Positions 25,632-34,403 are shown, numbered from the stretch's first letter. The stretch is DNA of 64,000 nucleotides from Halobacillus dabanensis (GCF_900114165.1 NZ_FOSB01000009.1:1-64000); one strand, 5' to 3'. Translations and numbers: made by a program. The notes: a model not told the origin generated them from the sequence alone.

Positions 25632-26466
25632 AGAATGACTCTCCGGTTAACGCTTGTGCGAGTGTTGCGGTTGTTTTCACTTGTTTAAAATCGACACCCA
25701 GTTGTACAGCTGTCTGAGCTACTTCGGGACGGATGCCCACAACTGTTGAAGAGACTCCGATTAATCCCAGGCTATCAATTAATTGGAAAATCTGATGAGC
25801 TACCATGGTATCGACGAGGTAAACACCGGAAAGGTCGATGAAAATGGCATCAATGTCTTGCTCTGTACAGTTTCGGAGGGTGTTTTCCATAATGGTGGTA
25901 GCGCGTTCTGTATCTATACTACCTACTAATGGAAGGAGTGCCCGGTCATTTGATAGTTGAATAAGTGGTGAGCTTAGCTCATTGATCACTGCTTTTTGTT
26001 GCTCAATTTGCTTATTAAATTGATTAGACTTTTCTTCTGTAACTTTTAACATGATTTGGTCAAAAGCTTCAATTAACAGACGTTCCCATTCATTCTCTAA
26101 AGAGCTGGATATCTCTATTTCACTTTTATTAATGAATTCCGGGAGAAAATCTAAGTATTGTTCGCGGACACGGATGAATTCACGTATGATGTCATGGGTA
26201 GGCGTCTCAATATGCCCAGGATCTTTCCCGACTTTAGTGATCCATTGGTTCATTCGTTCATAGAATTCACTGGTTTCTAAGATGAAAAGTTGGGATAAAT
26301 ACTTATGAAATTCAAAATTTTGTGCTTTAAGATTAATGATCGTATCGATATCCTGAGAAGCATAGACTCCGGATGTGCTGTTTTTATCCAAAGAATTATA
26401 CCATTCTTCCGTTAGAGTGGAGGCTTTTTCCAACAGAAAATCATGTAATGCCTGGTTCGGGTTCAT
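25630..26466 (-). CDS. RsbR-family stressosome protein (STAS domain)
   Basis: A 278-residue RsbR paralogue. The N-terminal 150 residues form the helical non-haem-globin-like sensor domain, a coiled linker follows, and the STAS domain spans about 165-275 with LLPLVGSIDTERATTIMENT and DLSGVYLVDTMVAHQIFQ. RsbR proteins build the stressosome that controls sigma-B. The Thr in VDTMVA corresponds to the regulatory T205 of RsbRA. The T171 equivalent in ELSSPLIQL is serine. No rsbS or rsbT is adjacent, as is usual for the RsbRB-RD paralogues. GAGGAGCGTGAACA precedes the ATG. Confidence 0.85.
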   Translation of the reverse strand: MNPNQALHDFLLEKASTLTEEWYNSLDKNSTSGVYASQDIDTIINLKAQNFEFHKYLSQLFILETSEFYERMNQWITKVGKDPGHIETPTHDIIREFIRVREQYLDFLPEFINKSEIEISSSLENEWERLLIEAFDQIMLKVTEEKSNQFNKQIEQQKAVINELSSPLIQLSNDRALLPLVGSIDTERATTIMENTLRNCTEQDIDAIFIDLSGVYLVDTMVAHQIFQLIDSLGLIGVSSTVVGIRPEVAQTAVQLGVDFKQVKTTATLAQALTGESF

Positions 26467-26630
26467 TGTTCACGCTCCTCTCGATATTTGAACCTCTAAT
26501 GGAGTAAAAGGAGAGGGTCATAATTAAATCTATTATATATGGTCTAACTCTCCATTTCCAATTTCAGTGTTTTATTTTGAGATGTGATAGTTGTACTTAA
26601 TACTTAAATAAGGATAGAAGGAGTGAAAGT

Positions 26631-27092
26631 ATGAGCACCAGAGAGATACTAATCGAACAAATAAAGACGGTACATGATGAGAATAGCTGGTTTGTTTGCT
26701 TTAATTATGCTGTTAAAAACCTTGATGAAAAACAAGCAACAGAAAAGAAGCAGGATCAATACCATTCCATTTCTGAAATCGTCCAACACCTTTACTTTTA
26801 TAATGAAAGGTATTTAAGCCGATTCCAAGGAGAAGAAGTACCTGAGAAACCAAGGCATTACGACACTTTTCAAAATCATGGAAATATAGGGTGGGAAGAG
26901 AGAGTTACAGACTTTCAAATGGTTATGAGCCTTTTTAAACAAGAGCTGGAGTCATGTAACGAAGAAAAATTAAAAGCCTGGGGGGAGACGCTATCCAACT
27001 TATTTATGCATAATGCGTACCATATCGGACAAATTGTAACAATAAGGAAGCAAAATGGATGGTGGGGAATGAATCCTGTTGTAAAAGGATAA
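26631..27092 (+). CDS. DinB-family protein
   Basis: A 153-residue DinB-like four-helix protein: IVQHLYFYNERYLSRFQ near residue 47 and FMHNAYHIGQIVTIRKQ near 124 hold the family's metal-site histidines. The third His position is less clear. AGAAGGAGTGAAAGT precedes the ATG. The next gene starts 7 bases after its stop, so the two are probably cotranscribed. Function unknown. Confidence 0.75.
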   Translation: MSTREILIEQIKTVHDENSWFVCFNYAVKNLDEKQATEKKQDQYHSISEIVQHLYFYNERYLSRFQGEEVPEKPRHYDTFQNHGNIGWEERVTDFQMVMSLFKQELESCNEEKLKAWGETLSNLFMHNAYHIGQIVTIRKQNGWWGMNPVVKG

Positions 27093-27099
27093 GATTTTT

Positions 27100-27579
27100 A
27101 TGAAAAAATATCTCGCCATTATTGGGGCCTTAATAGGTTTACTAATCATTAATTTATTCATTGAGGCGGAAGATCACCAGAAAGCTTTTGAGAAATCTTC
27201 GATTAAGGAAATCAAAGTAGAGATAGGTGGTCAGTCCCACCAGTTGGAAGGAATAATCGTTTGCATGGAAGAAGAGGATTGTACGGCTTCTGAAAAAGAA
27301 CGCAGTGTGGAGAAGCTTAAAGAGGAAGTGGATATACCAGAATATGAGGTAGAGAGAGGAACGACGGTGGATTTGTCTTTTTCAACAAGGGAACCTGACC
27401 GAATCTCTTATACGGAGAGAGAAACAGCTACGGTTAAAGCAGGAACTTTAGAAGGGAAGAGTTTTGAGGTTTTTGGACTTGATGGGACAAAAAAGTTGTA
27501 CGTGATGGAAGCATTATGGGAAAAAGAGAATAAAGTGCGGACTATTGTTTACTACCCTCTATATTTTACGGTAATGTAG
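27100..27579 (+). CDS. membrane-anchored or secreted protein of unknown function
   Basis: A 159-residue protein with a single N-terminal hydrophobic helix (YLAIIGALIGLLIINLFI) and no lipobox or clear signal-peptidase site, so a signal anchor with an extracytoplasmic domain is most likely. The rest is acidic with predicted strands (KEIKVEIGGQSHQLEGIIV, ETATVKAGTLEGKSFEVFG) and two Cys spaced CMEEEDC that could form a disulfide. No family is recognised. It follows the DinB gene at 7 bases. Confidence 0.6.
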   Translation: MKKYLAIIGALIGLLIINLFIEAEDHQKAFEKSSIKEIKVEIGGQSHQLEGIIVCMEEEDCTASEKERSVEKLKEEVDIPEYEVERGTTVDLSFSTREPDRISYTERETATVKAGTLEGKSFEVFGLDGTKKLYVMEALWEKENKVRTIVYYPLYFTVM

Positions 27580-27599
27580 GGGGCCATACACATAATCGT

Positions 27600-27961
27600 T
27601 TATCCATCCGATGAAACAAGACCTTTGCTATAGCTTGGTTAGTAGCTATCCATGGAGTCGGGCGACCTTATTGTTTATATATATAACTAACTTACTCTTT
27701 TGAGGATAGGGATGTGCCCCTGAAGGCTATGTCCCCTTTATACACTTTTGGAACGAAAGGTTGACTGCTTGTTTAGAACCTACTTAATCTTAGGCCCTTA
27801 TAGAAAATGGACGGATGGTAGAGGACATCCGCCAAGACAATTATCATTTGTACACATACTTTATATTACCGATAGTTTATTGAAACTTGAGGTACATGGT
27901 TGACCACGCCATGGAAATTTTCCCTACGGTTAGATGCCAGCGTACACTGGCATCTTTTTTT
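27600..27961 (+). other. gene-free block ending in an intrinsic terminator
   Basis: Between the anchored-protein gene and a terminator there are about 350 bases without a supported frame. Short inverted repeats include CGGATG/CATCCG around 27812-27832 and CATGG/CCATG around 27895-27914. No good promoter was found. It may be a long 3' untranslated region or a small RNA. Confidence 0.3.
27932..27961 (+). terminator. intrinsic terminator
   Basis: AGATGCCAG with CTGGCATCT around a 6-base loop, followed by T7. Confidence 0.9.
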
Positions 27962-28099
27962 GTCCAGGATTTAGATCCATTTTTCAGTTTTGCTGCGTCC
28001 ACCCCCAGCGTGTAAACCTTTCCTTATAAGTTTTGTCTGTTCAGGCGACCTTTTTATATTTTTTAATAATGAACAATTTTGGACAACTATCTCTCAACA

Positions 28100-28117
28100 C
28101 TAATGAATAACCATTCA
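28100..28117. promoter_or_regulatory. FadR-type operator of the acyl-CoA operon
   Basis: CTAATGAATAACCATTCA matches 15 of 18 positions of the Bacillus FadR operator TGAATGAMTANTCATTCA and contains a perfect ATGAAT/ATTCAT repeat extending to 28118. It lies just upstream of the -35 of the acyl-CoA operon, where FadR repression relieved by long-chain acyl-CoA is expected. Confidence 0.65.
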
Positions 28118-28123
28118 TATATG

Positions 28124-28152
28124 TTGAATTTTCTGAATAGCAGGTATAAAAT
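28124..28152 (+). promoter_or_regulatory. candidate promoter of the acyl-CoA operon
   Basis: TTGAAT, 17-base spacer, TAAAAT; flanked by two operator-like palindromes. Confidence 0.55.
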
Positions 28153-28157
28153 ATATG

Positions 28158-28177
28158 CATACTAACCGTTTGGTATG
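28158..28177. promoter_or_regulatory. TetR-type operator
   Basis: CATACTAACCGTTTGGTATG is a 20-base imperfect palindrome (14 of 20 symmetric) of the CATACYRACCG...GTATG kind bound by many TetR-family regulators. It sits between -10 and the ribosome site. The regulator gene is not in the window. Confidence 0.55.
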
Positions 28178-28198
28178 TTGAGGGGAGGAGAAGGTCAA

Positions 28199-29410
28199 GT
28201 GAACTTCGATTTTTCAGATAACGTGAAAGGTTATCAGCAACAATTGCAGCAATTCATGAATGAACATGTCTTCCCGAATGAATCGCTATATGAGGAGCAA
28301 TTGAATCAGCAAGATGACCGTTTTTCAAAAGTACCGCCAATCATGGAAGAACTGAAGAGGAAGGCAAGGGAGGAAGGACTTTGGAATCTCTTTTTGCCTG
28401 ATGATACATATGGTGCAGGGTTAACCAATCTCGAGTATGCACCCCTTTGTGAAATAATGGGTAAATCAATCATTGGTCCGGAAGTGTTTAATTGTAATGC
28501 TCCTGACACAGGGAACATGGAGGTTCTAGCAAGATACGGAAATGAAGAGCAAAGAGAAAAGTGGTTGAAACCTCTCCTTAATGGTGAGGTACGCTCATGT
28601 TTTTCAATGACAGAACCAGATGTAGCTTCTTCAGATGCGACGAATATTGAATCTAGTATTTTACGTGACGGAGATGACTACATTATCAATGAAAAAAAAT
28701 GGTAGTCATCTGGAGCCGGGGATCCGAGATGCAAGGTTGCGATTTTTATGGGGAAAACAAATCCTAAAGCAAAACGTCATGAACAACAGTCTATGATTCT
28801 TGTGCCAATGGATACGGAAGGCGTACGCATTACCCGGATGTTACCTGTCTTCGGCTATGATCATGCGCCACATGGACATGCAGAGATTGACTTTGTAAAT
28901 GTACGTGTACCAAAAGAAAATATCATATGGGGAGAGGGAAAAGGATTCGCAATCGCCCAAGGGAGGCTTGGTCCTGGCCGTATTCACCATTGTATGCGTT
29001 TAATCGGTGCAGCAGAGCGAGCACTTGAAGATTTATGTAAGCGTGTACAAAACCGGGCGGCATTTCATCGGCCTCTGGCTGAGCAAGGGGTGATCCGGGA
29101 ATGGATTGCTGATTCAAGGATTGAGCTGGAACAGGCGCGGCTGTTGACTTTTAAGGCAGCGTATATGATGGATACGGTAGGCAATAAGGAAGCGAAGTCA
29201 GAAATAGCTATGATTAAAGTTGTAGCTCCAAACATGGCTTTGAGAGTGATTGATCGTGCTATTCAGGCCCACGGAGCTGCTGGTGTGAGTGAAGATTTTA
29301 CTCTCGCAGCTCAATGGGCGAATTCAAGAACACTAAGACTTGCAGATGGACCGGACGAAGTACACAGAAGACAAGTAGCTAAACTCGAGTTATCAAAATA
29401 TGAGGAGTGA
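28199..29410 (+). pseudogene. ACAD10/11/LvaC-like acyl-CoA dehydrogenase interrupted by an amber codon
   Basis: Read through one in-frame TAG (28703-28705), the gene encodes about 403 residues of an acyl-CoA dehydrogenase: [15 protein letters not shown] near residue 140, the flavin/substrate region with SSGAGDPRC and IFMGKTNP, and the C-terminal [13 protein letters not shown] and [13 protein letters not shown]. In relatives the stop position lies within KWWSSGAG, so a second Trp (TGG) has become TAG. The GTG at 28199 has GGGGAGGAGAAGG; a second start at 28748 has no ribosome site. First gene of an eight-gene operon. It could be a recent nonsense mutation, a sequencing error or a suppressed codon. 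Confidence 0.85.
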
Positions 29411-29418
29411 ACAGAATC

Positions 29419-30198
29419 ATGCATGTGAAAGAACTGTTTGATCTAAAAGGAAAAACGGCCCTTATTACCGGTGGTGGCCGTGGCTTAGGGGAACAGATTG
29501 CAGAAGGATTAGCGGAAGCAGGCGCGAATATCGTTGTATGTTCCCGGAAAAGGGAAGCATGTGAAAAAGTCGCTTTAAGGCTGGAAAGCGACTGTGGTGT
29601 GGAGACGCTTGCTGTCGCCTGTGATGTCACTAACCAGGAAGAAGTCGAACAGGTAGTCAATAAAACAGTGGAGCGCTTTGGAACAATTGATATTTTAGTA
29701 AATAATAGTGGGGCGACTTGGGGAGCTCCAACACTTGAAATGCCTTTGGAAGCATTTCAAAAGGTGATGAATGTCAATGTGACTGGTACGTTTCTCATGT
29801 CCCGAAGAGTGGGGGAGGTGATGTTGAATCAAAAATCAGGGAAAATTATCAACATTGCTTCTGTCGCTGGTCTAGGGGGGGCAGATCCACGCTTTATGGA
29901 AACGGTAGGCTACAACGCGAGTAAGGGTGCAGTCATTACTTTCACCAAAGATTTAGCTGTTAAATGGGGAAAACATAACATACAGGTGAACGCTTTAGCT
30001 CCAGGTTTTTTCCCTACAAAGATGTCTAAAGGAGTACTGGAGCAGGGAGGAAATTTCATTCTGGATAGAACCCCGCTTGGAAGATTCGGTTCTGAGCAAG
30101 ATCTGAAAGGTGCCGCTCTTTTCTTGGCTTGTCGGGCATCCGATTATGTAACGGGAGATGTCCTCGTCGTGGATGGTGGCATGCACGCATCCTGTTAA
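29419..30198 (+). CDS. short-chain dehydrogenase/reductase
   Basis: A 259-residue SDR with cofactor motif TGGGRGLGEQIA near residue 15, NNSG at about 93, the catalytic Ser in NIASVAG and YNASK with the catalytic Tyr and Lys near 161. FLACRASDYVTGDVLVVDGG near the end is the usual C-terminus. It resembles gluconate 5-dehydrogenase and 3-hydroxyacyl-CoA dehydrogenase type SDRs. In this operon oxidation of a hydroxyacyl-CoA is the likely role (inference). The frame opens with a GTG at 29407 inside the ribosome site; the ATG at 29419 follows GAGGAGTGAAC. Confidence 0.85.
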   Translation: MHVKELFDLKGKTALITGGGRGLGEQIAEGLAEAGANIVVCSRKREACEKVALRLESDCGVETLAVACDVTNQEEVEQVVNKTVERFGTIDILVNNSGATWGAPTLEMPLEAFQKVMNVNVTGTFLMSRRVGEVMLNQKSGKIINIASVAGLGGADPRFMETVGYNASKGAVITFTKDLAVKWGKHNIQVNALAPGFFPTKMSKGVLEQGGNFILDRTPLGRFGSEQDLKGAALFLACRASDYVTGDVLVVDGGMHASC

Positions 30199-30271
30199 AC
30201 GTAATCTCTTAAGTTAGGACGATAGTCATGAAAGAACAAATGATTGCAATGATTGATGGCATTAGACGGAT

Positions 30272-30388
30272 ATGAAAAAAAGCTTCAAGGTATTAGCCCT
30301 GGATGCATGGACCATGGCACAGACGATGCTTATGGATATCATGGAAGGAAACCTTTCAAAAATTTCATTTAATACAGAATTACAATAA
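30272..30388 (+). other. 38-codon open frame, possible gene remnant
   Basis: ATG at 30272 to TAA at 30386 encodes MKKSFKVLALDAWTMAQTML followed by 18 further residues. No ribosome site precedes it. In another frame just upstream, 30228-30274 reads MKEQMIAMIDGIRRI. Together they may be the decayed remains of a gene between the dehydrogenase and thioesterase genes. No family is recognised. Confidence 0.3.
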
Positions 30389-30416
30389 AACAGTGGAAAG
30401 TGGAGGGGGAAAGAAA

Positions 30417-30815
30417 ATGCATGAAATCGAAGTGAATATACGATTTTGTGAAACCGATTTATTGGGGCATGTCAATAATAATAATTTCTTTGTATATATG
30501 GAAGATGCCCGCATCAATTTTTTTAAGGATTTAGATTTAGTTGGTGATGATTGGAATTTCATTATTGCTTCAACGAAGTGTGATTTCATTAAACAGGTAT
30601 ATTTCAACCAGACGCTATTGATCCGCAGTCACGTTGGGAGAATCGGCAATTCTAGTTTTCATTTAGAACAGGAAATGTTTGAGAAGGATTCTGGGGAACT
30701 AGTCGCTAAAGGTTTATCTGTCGTCGTCCACTTCGATTTTGAACACCAAGAGAGCAGCCCTTTATCACAAAAGATGAGAGAATCACTTGAATCTTTTCAG
30801 TTGGCAACAAAGTAA
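30417..30815 (+). CDS. 4-hydroxybenzoyl-CoA-thioesterase-type acyl-CoA thioesterase
   Basis: A 132-residue hot-dog-fold protein of the YbgC/FadM type, with FCETDLLGHVNNNNFFVYME at residues 9-28 holding the catalytic Asp and the HVNN motif. It hydrolyses acyl-CoA thioesters, probably to recover CoA from products of the neighbouring dehydrogenases. The frame opens at 30303, but AGTGGAGGGGGAAAGAAA precedes the ATG at 30417 and the family start agrees. It ends 12 bases before the kinase-like gene. Confidence 0.85.
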   Translation: MHEIEVNIRFCETDLLGHVNNNNFFVYMEDARINFFKDLDLVGDDWNFIIASTKCDFIKQVYFNQTLLIRSHVGRIGNSSFHLEQEMFEKDSGELVAKGLSVVVHFDFEHQESSPLSQKMRESLESFQLATK

Positions 30816-30827
30816 AGGAGGATTGTC

Positions 30828-31889
30828 ATGGTATACATGAAAGATACAAGGCCAGTCCGCCAGGGAGAAGAGTTAGACGCAGAAAAAATAGAGGGTTTTT
30901 TGCGTGAAAATATGGAAGTCCCGACTGGTGCCTTGAAGGTGAGACAGTTCGGAGCTGGTCATTCAAACCTTACTTACGAACTTTCTGTAGGGGAAAAGTG
31001 GAAAGTGGTATTGCGGCGCCCGCCGATGGGACCTGTAGCTCCGAAGGCACACGATATGGAACGTGAATTCCGGGTTCTTCAATCGCTCCACCCTGTGTTC
31101 CCTCTTGCCCCTAAACCTTATTTATATGAATCAGGTGAACTAATTGGCCGGCCATTTTTCCTCATGGAAAGAAGAGAAGGTCTTATTTTCAACCAAACGT
31201 TCCCAGAAGAAGTAGAAAAATCTATTCAACTGGGAAGAGAGATCTCAGAGACGATGGTTGATCGTTTAGTAGAACTCCACTCTATCGACTATCGGAAGAC
31301 AGCGCTTAAGGATATGGTGAAACCAGAAGGATTCATGGAAAGACAAGTTTACGGTTGGATCAAACGCTATGACCGAGCAAGAACAGATGATGTTGTTTCT
31401 GGAGAAAGGTTGAAAAAATGGTTGTTAGATCATATACCGGATTCCGAGGAAGCTTCGGTCATTCATTATGATTATAAATTGAATAACGCCTTGTTTAGTA
31501 AAGAAGAACCTTCGAAAATGGTCGGACTTTTTGATTGGGAAATGACGACCGTAGGAGATCCTCTCGCTGATTTAGGGGCTGCGATGAGTTATTGGATTCA
31601 AAAGGACGATCCTGAGTTGCTACAAACTGGACTCGGTAAGCCTCCCGTCACAGTTGAAGAAGGGTTCTATACGAGAGAGGAGTTCATTCAACGTTATTCA
31701 GAAAAGAGTGGGCGTGATAGTAGTGAGATTCATTACTATTTGACATTCGCCTATTTCAAACTTGCAGGTATAGTTCAGCAAATATATTACCGTTATAAGC
31801 AAGGACAGACAGATGATCCTCGTTTTTCTAGAATGAATGTATTCGTAAATAATCTAATCACTCATGCAGAAGATACAGCAGGACTTTAA
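30828..31889 (+). CDS. APH-fold phosphotransferase of the acyl-CoA-dehydrogenase-associated (ACAD10/LvaA-like) family
   Basis: A 353-residue kinase-fold protein. The nucleotide loop is FGAGHSNLTYELSVG near residue 43, the catalytic loop HYDYKLNNALF near 212 (Asp and Asn), and DWEMTTVGDPLADLG near 236 holds the metal-binding Asp. This subgroup of the APH family sits beside acyl-CoA dehydrogenases. In mammals it is fused to them in ACAD10/11, and in Pseudomonas LvaA phosphorylates 4-hydroxyacyl-CoA for removal by LvaC. The same role is inferred here. AAAGGAGG precedes the ATG. Confidence 0.85.
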   Translation: MVYMKDTRPVRQGEELDAEKIEGFLRENMEVPTGALKVRQFGAGHSNLTYELSVGEKWKVVLRRPPMGPVAPKAHDMEREFRVLQSLHPVFPLAPKPYLYESGELIGRPFFLMERREGLIFNQTFPEEVEKSIQLGREISETMVDRLVELHSIDYRKTALKDMVKPEGFMERQVYGWIKRYDRARTDDVVSGERLKKWLLDHIPDSEEASVIHYDYKLNNALFSKEEPSKMVGLFDWEMTTVGDPLADLGAAMSYWIQKDDPELLQTGLGKPPVTVEEGFYTREEFIQRYSEKSGRDSSEIHYYLTFAYFKLAGIVQQIYYRYKQGQTDDPRFSRMNVFVNNLITHAEDTAGL

Positions 31890-31890
31890 T

Positions 31891-32628
31891 ATGGGAAAAA
31901 TACAGGTCATCTTCAAAAAGGAAGACATCCGTCCGGAAGACTTGAAGGGTAAGGTGGTTGTAGTTTTTGATATTTTATTTGCTACATCAACCATTACCGC
32001 AGCTATTGCAGACGGAGCTGCCAGTGTAATTCCTGTGTATAGTCCCGAGCAGGCGCGGGAAACCGCAAAGAATTTCCCCCATCCTTTTCTTATGGCTGGT
32101 GAGGATCAGGGAAAGCGGATTGATGGATTTCATCCTCCTCTCCGTACTCACTTAAACCCGGTTATCCAAAATAAGCACCTTATTTTGACGACAACGAATG
32201 GAACAGTTGCTTTACATCAATCTAGAAAAGCATCCCATTTGTATGCAGCCTCGTTACTTAATAACCCTGCGATGGCCAGGTTTCTGAATGACCACCACCA
32301 AAGTGGAACTATTGTATTGGTGTGCTCCGGATCTAGCGGACGATATACGATAGAAGATTTTTATGGGGCCGGGAGCTTGATCAACCATTTACTTCGTCAA
32401 GGAGAATGGGAATTATCCGATGCTGCGACTACGGCGATCCATTTTTTTACGGGATGTAGCGAAGCGAGAGAAGTGTTAAGGAATTGTCGTATTGGCCGTT
32501 TACTAGTGGAAGCAGGATTGAACCCAAAGGAAATCGACTTTGTCGCAAAGGAAGGCTTGTTTGACACTGTACTTGCTTATAACAATAAAAATGGGCAAAT
32601 CAAGGAGGTAAGAGATGCAACCTGTTAA
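31891..32628 (+). CDS. ComB-like phosphatase (2-phosphosulfolactate phosphatase family)
   Basis: A 245-residue protein recognisable as ComB by VVVFDILFATSTITAAIADG near residue 24, LILTTTNGTVAL near 97 and CSGSSGRYTIEDFYGAG near 149. ComB releases sulfolactate from phosphosulfolactate with Mg2+. The loop that in ComB reads RIEGFDLGNSP is RIDGFHPPLRT here, so specificity may differ. The frame opens at 31864 inside the kinase gene; the ATG at 31891, one base after the kinase stop, fits the family start, with AGGA upstream. It overlaps the next gene by 14 bases, so it is firmly part of the acyl-CoA operon. Confidence 0.8.
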   Translation: MGKIQVIFKKEDIRPEDLKGKVVVVFDILFATSTITAAIADGAASVIPVYSPEQARETAKNFPHPFLMAGEDQGKRIDGFHPPLRTHLNPVIQNKHLILTTTNGTVALHQSRKASHLYAASLLNNPAMARFLNDHHQSGTIVLVCSGSSGRYTIEDFYGAGSLINHLLRQGEWELSDAATTAIHFFTGCSEAREVLRNCRIGRLLVEAGLNPKEIDFVAKEGLFDTVLAYNNKNGQIKEVRDATC

Positions 32629-34387
32629 ACAAAAGGTTAGTGGAGGAAAGTTTTTAATAGCTGAAATTGCTTCAGACTCTATCTTTACACCAGAGGATAG
32701 GACAGATGAACATAAAATGATTGCTGCCACCGCTCGACAATTTATTACCCGGGAAATCCACCCACATCGTAAACGTATAGAGGAGGGTGATTACGACTTA
32801 GTAGCAGAAAAAATGAGGAAAGCAGGAGGTCTTGGTCTGCTTGGTCATAGTATTCCCGAAACTTATGGGGGTCTGGGACTTGATAAGATTAGTAAAGGGA
32901 TTGTAGGTGAATCTCTTGGAAATGCCAGCGGGTATAGTGTCGCTCACTCGAATCACACCTGTATTGCTACGTTGCCGATCACTTATTTCGGGACAGCTGA
33001 GCAAAGGAGAAAATACTTGCCCAAGCTTGCTTCAGGGGAATATATCGGGGCATATTGTCTAACAGAACCGGAGGCAGGCTCAGATGCTCTTTCGGCTAAA
33101 ACGACCGCCAGTTTAAATGAAGCGGAAACACATTATTTATTGAATGGAACGAAAATTTATATCACCAATGCGGCATTCTCTGATACGTTCATTGTTTATG
33201 CGAAGGTGGATGGAGAACACTTTACAGCTTTTATTGTAGAAAGAGATTTTACTGGCCTTTCTATTGGACCAGAAGAAGACAAGATGGGGATCAAAGGTTC
33301 ATCCACTTGTTCAGTGGTGATGGAGGATTGTGAAGTGCCTGTAGAAAATCTCCTCGGTGAGATTGGTAAAGGGCATTTGATCGCTTTAAATGTGCTTAAT
33401 CTCGGTCGCTTTAATCTTGGGTTTGCAACTAGTGGAGCTGCTAAACACTGTTTCCAGATGGCCCTTGAACATACAAAGGAAAGGAAACAGTTCGGGAGAA
33501 AGATTGCTGATTTTTATGCTAGTAAAGAAAAGTTCGCTACTATGGCAGCACAAATTTACGGTACAGAATCTCTTCTGTACAGAACAGCCGGCCATATAGA
33601 ATCCTCACTCGGAAGTTATTACGAGTCTTGGGACCTTATTGCAACGGCCAAGGCGATGAATGAGCATAAACTCGAATCTGCCATTTGCAAAGTGGCTGGA
33701 TCTGAGACGCTTAATGATGTCGTGGATGAAGCTCTACAGCTTCATGGAGGGGCTGGTTTTATTAAAGAGTATCCGATAGAACAGGCATATCGTGACTCAA
33801 GGATTAATCGCATTTTTGAAGGGACGAATGAAATCAATCGCTTATTAATCCCAGGTGCTTTCTTTCAAAAAGCGGCAAAAGGAGAGTTTGATGCACCATC
33901 CTTGATGGAAAAAGCGGAGTACTCTCTCCAAAAAGGTAAATACAAGCGGGGAGATGGAAAGTTAGAAAAGTGCAAGGAAGCAGTTGCGTTATTCAAAGAC
34001 CTATTTCTCTTAACGGCAGGGACTGCTTACCGGACATTTGGAAATTCCATACAAAACGAACAGGAAACATTGATGAAACTTGCGGATGTCACTATTGAAA
34101 TCTACCGCACCGAATCAGCTGTTTTGCGTACGGAAAAAGCCATTGACCAGAATGATGCACAGAAAGAATTGAAGGAAATGTTGACATTGATTGTAATAGA
34201 ACAGTCCACCTTCACTGTTTACAAATCTGTGGTGGCATTGTTTTCTTCTCTTCTTCAGGGGGAGGAAAGAAGACAGGCATTGAGGAAGGTTGCAACACTA
34301 ATAAGTGAATATCAGTTCGAAGGGGCACTTGAGCGGAACAGGAAAATTGCTGATGAAATGTTAGAGGCTGGCCAGTACGTATCATAA
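32615..34387 (+). CDS. acyl-CoA dehydrogenase (FadE-like, long form)
   Basis: FAD-dependent alpha,beta-dehydrogenation of acyl-CoA. The 590-residue protein has a standard dehydrogenase core (YCLTEPEAGSDALSA near residue 147, MGIKGSSTCSV near 225, QLHGGAGFIKEYPIEQAYRD near 375 with the IFEGTNEINR motif). A roughly 170-residue C-terminal helical extension follows, as in FadE of Bacillus and the mitochondrial VLCAD/ACAD9 group. The ATG follows AAGGAGGTAAGAG. It overlaps the ComB-like gene by 14 bases. It is a second, intact dehydrogenase of the operon, probably for long chains. Confidence 0.9.
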   Translation: MQPVKQKVSGGKFLIAEIASDSIFTPEDRTDEHKMIAATARQFITREIHPHRKRIEEGDYDLVAEKMRKAGGLGLLGHSIPETYGGLGLDKISKGIVGESLGNASGYSVAHSNHTCIATLPITYFGTAEQRRKYLPKLASGEYIGAYCLTEPEAGSDALSAKTTASLNEAETHYLLNGTKIYITNAAFSDTFIVYAKVDGEHFTAFIVERDFTGLSIGPEEDKMGIKGSSTCSVVMEDCEVPVENLLGEIGKGHLIALNVLNLGRFNLGFATSGAAKHCFQMALEHTKERKQFGRKIADFYASKEKFATMAAQIYGTESLLYRTAGHIESSLGSYYESWDLIATAKAMNEHKLESAICKVAGSETLNDVVDEALQLHGGAGFIKEYPIEQAYRDSRINRIFEGTNEINRLLIPGAFFQKAAKGEFDAPSLMEKAEYSLQKGKYKRGDGKLEKCKEAVALFKDLFLLTAGTAYRTFGNSIQNEQETLMKLADVTIEIYRTESAVLRTEKAIDQNDAQKELKEMLTLIVIEQSTFTVYKSVVALFSSLLQGEERRQALRKVATLISEYQFEGALERNRKIADEMLEAGQYVS

Positions 34388-34403
34388 AAAGGGGATGAGA
34401 TTT

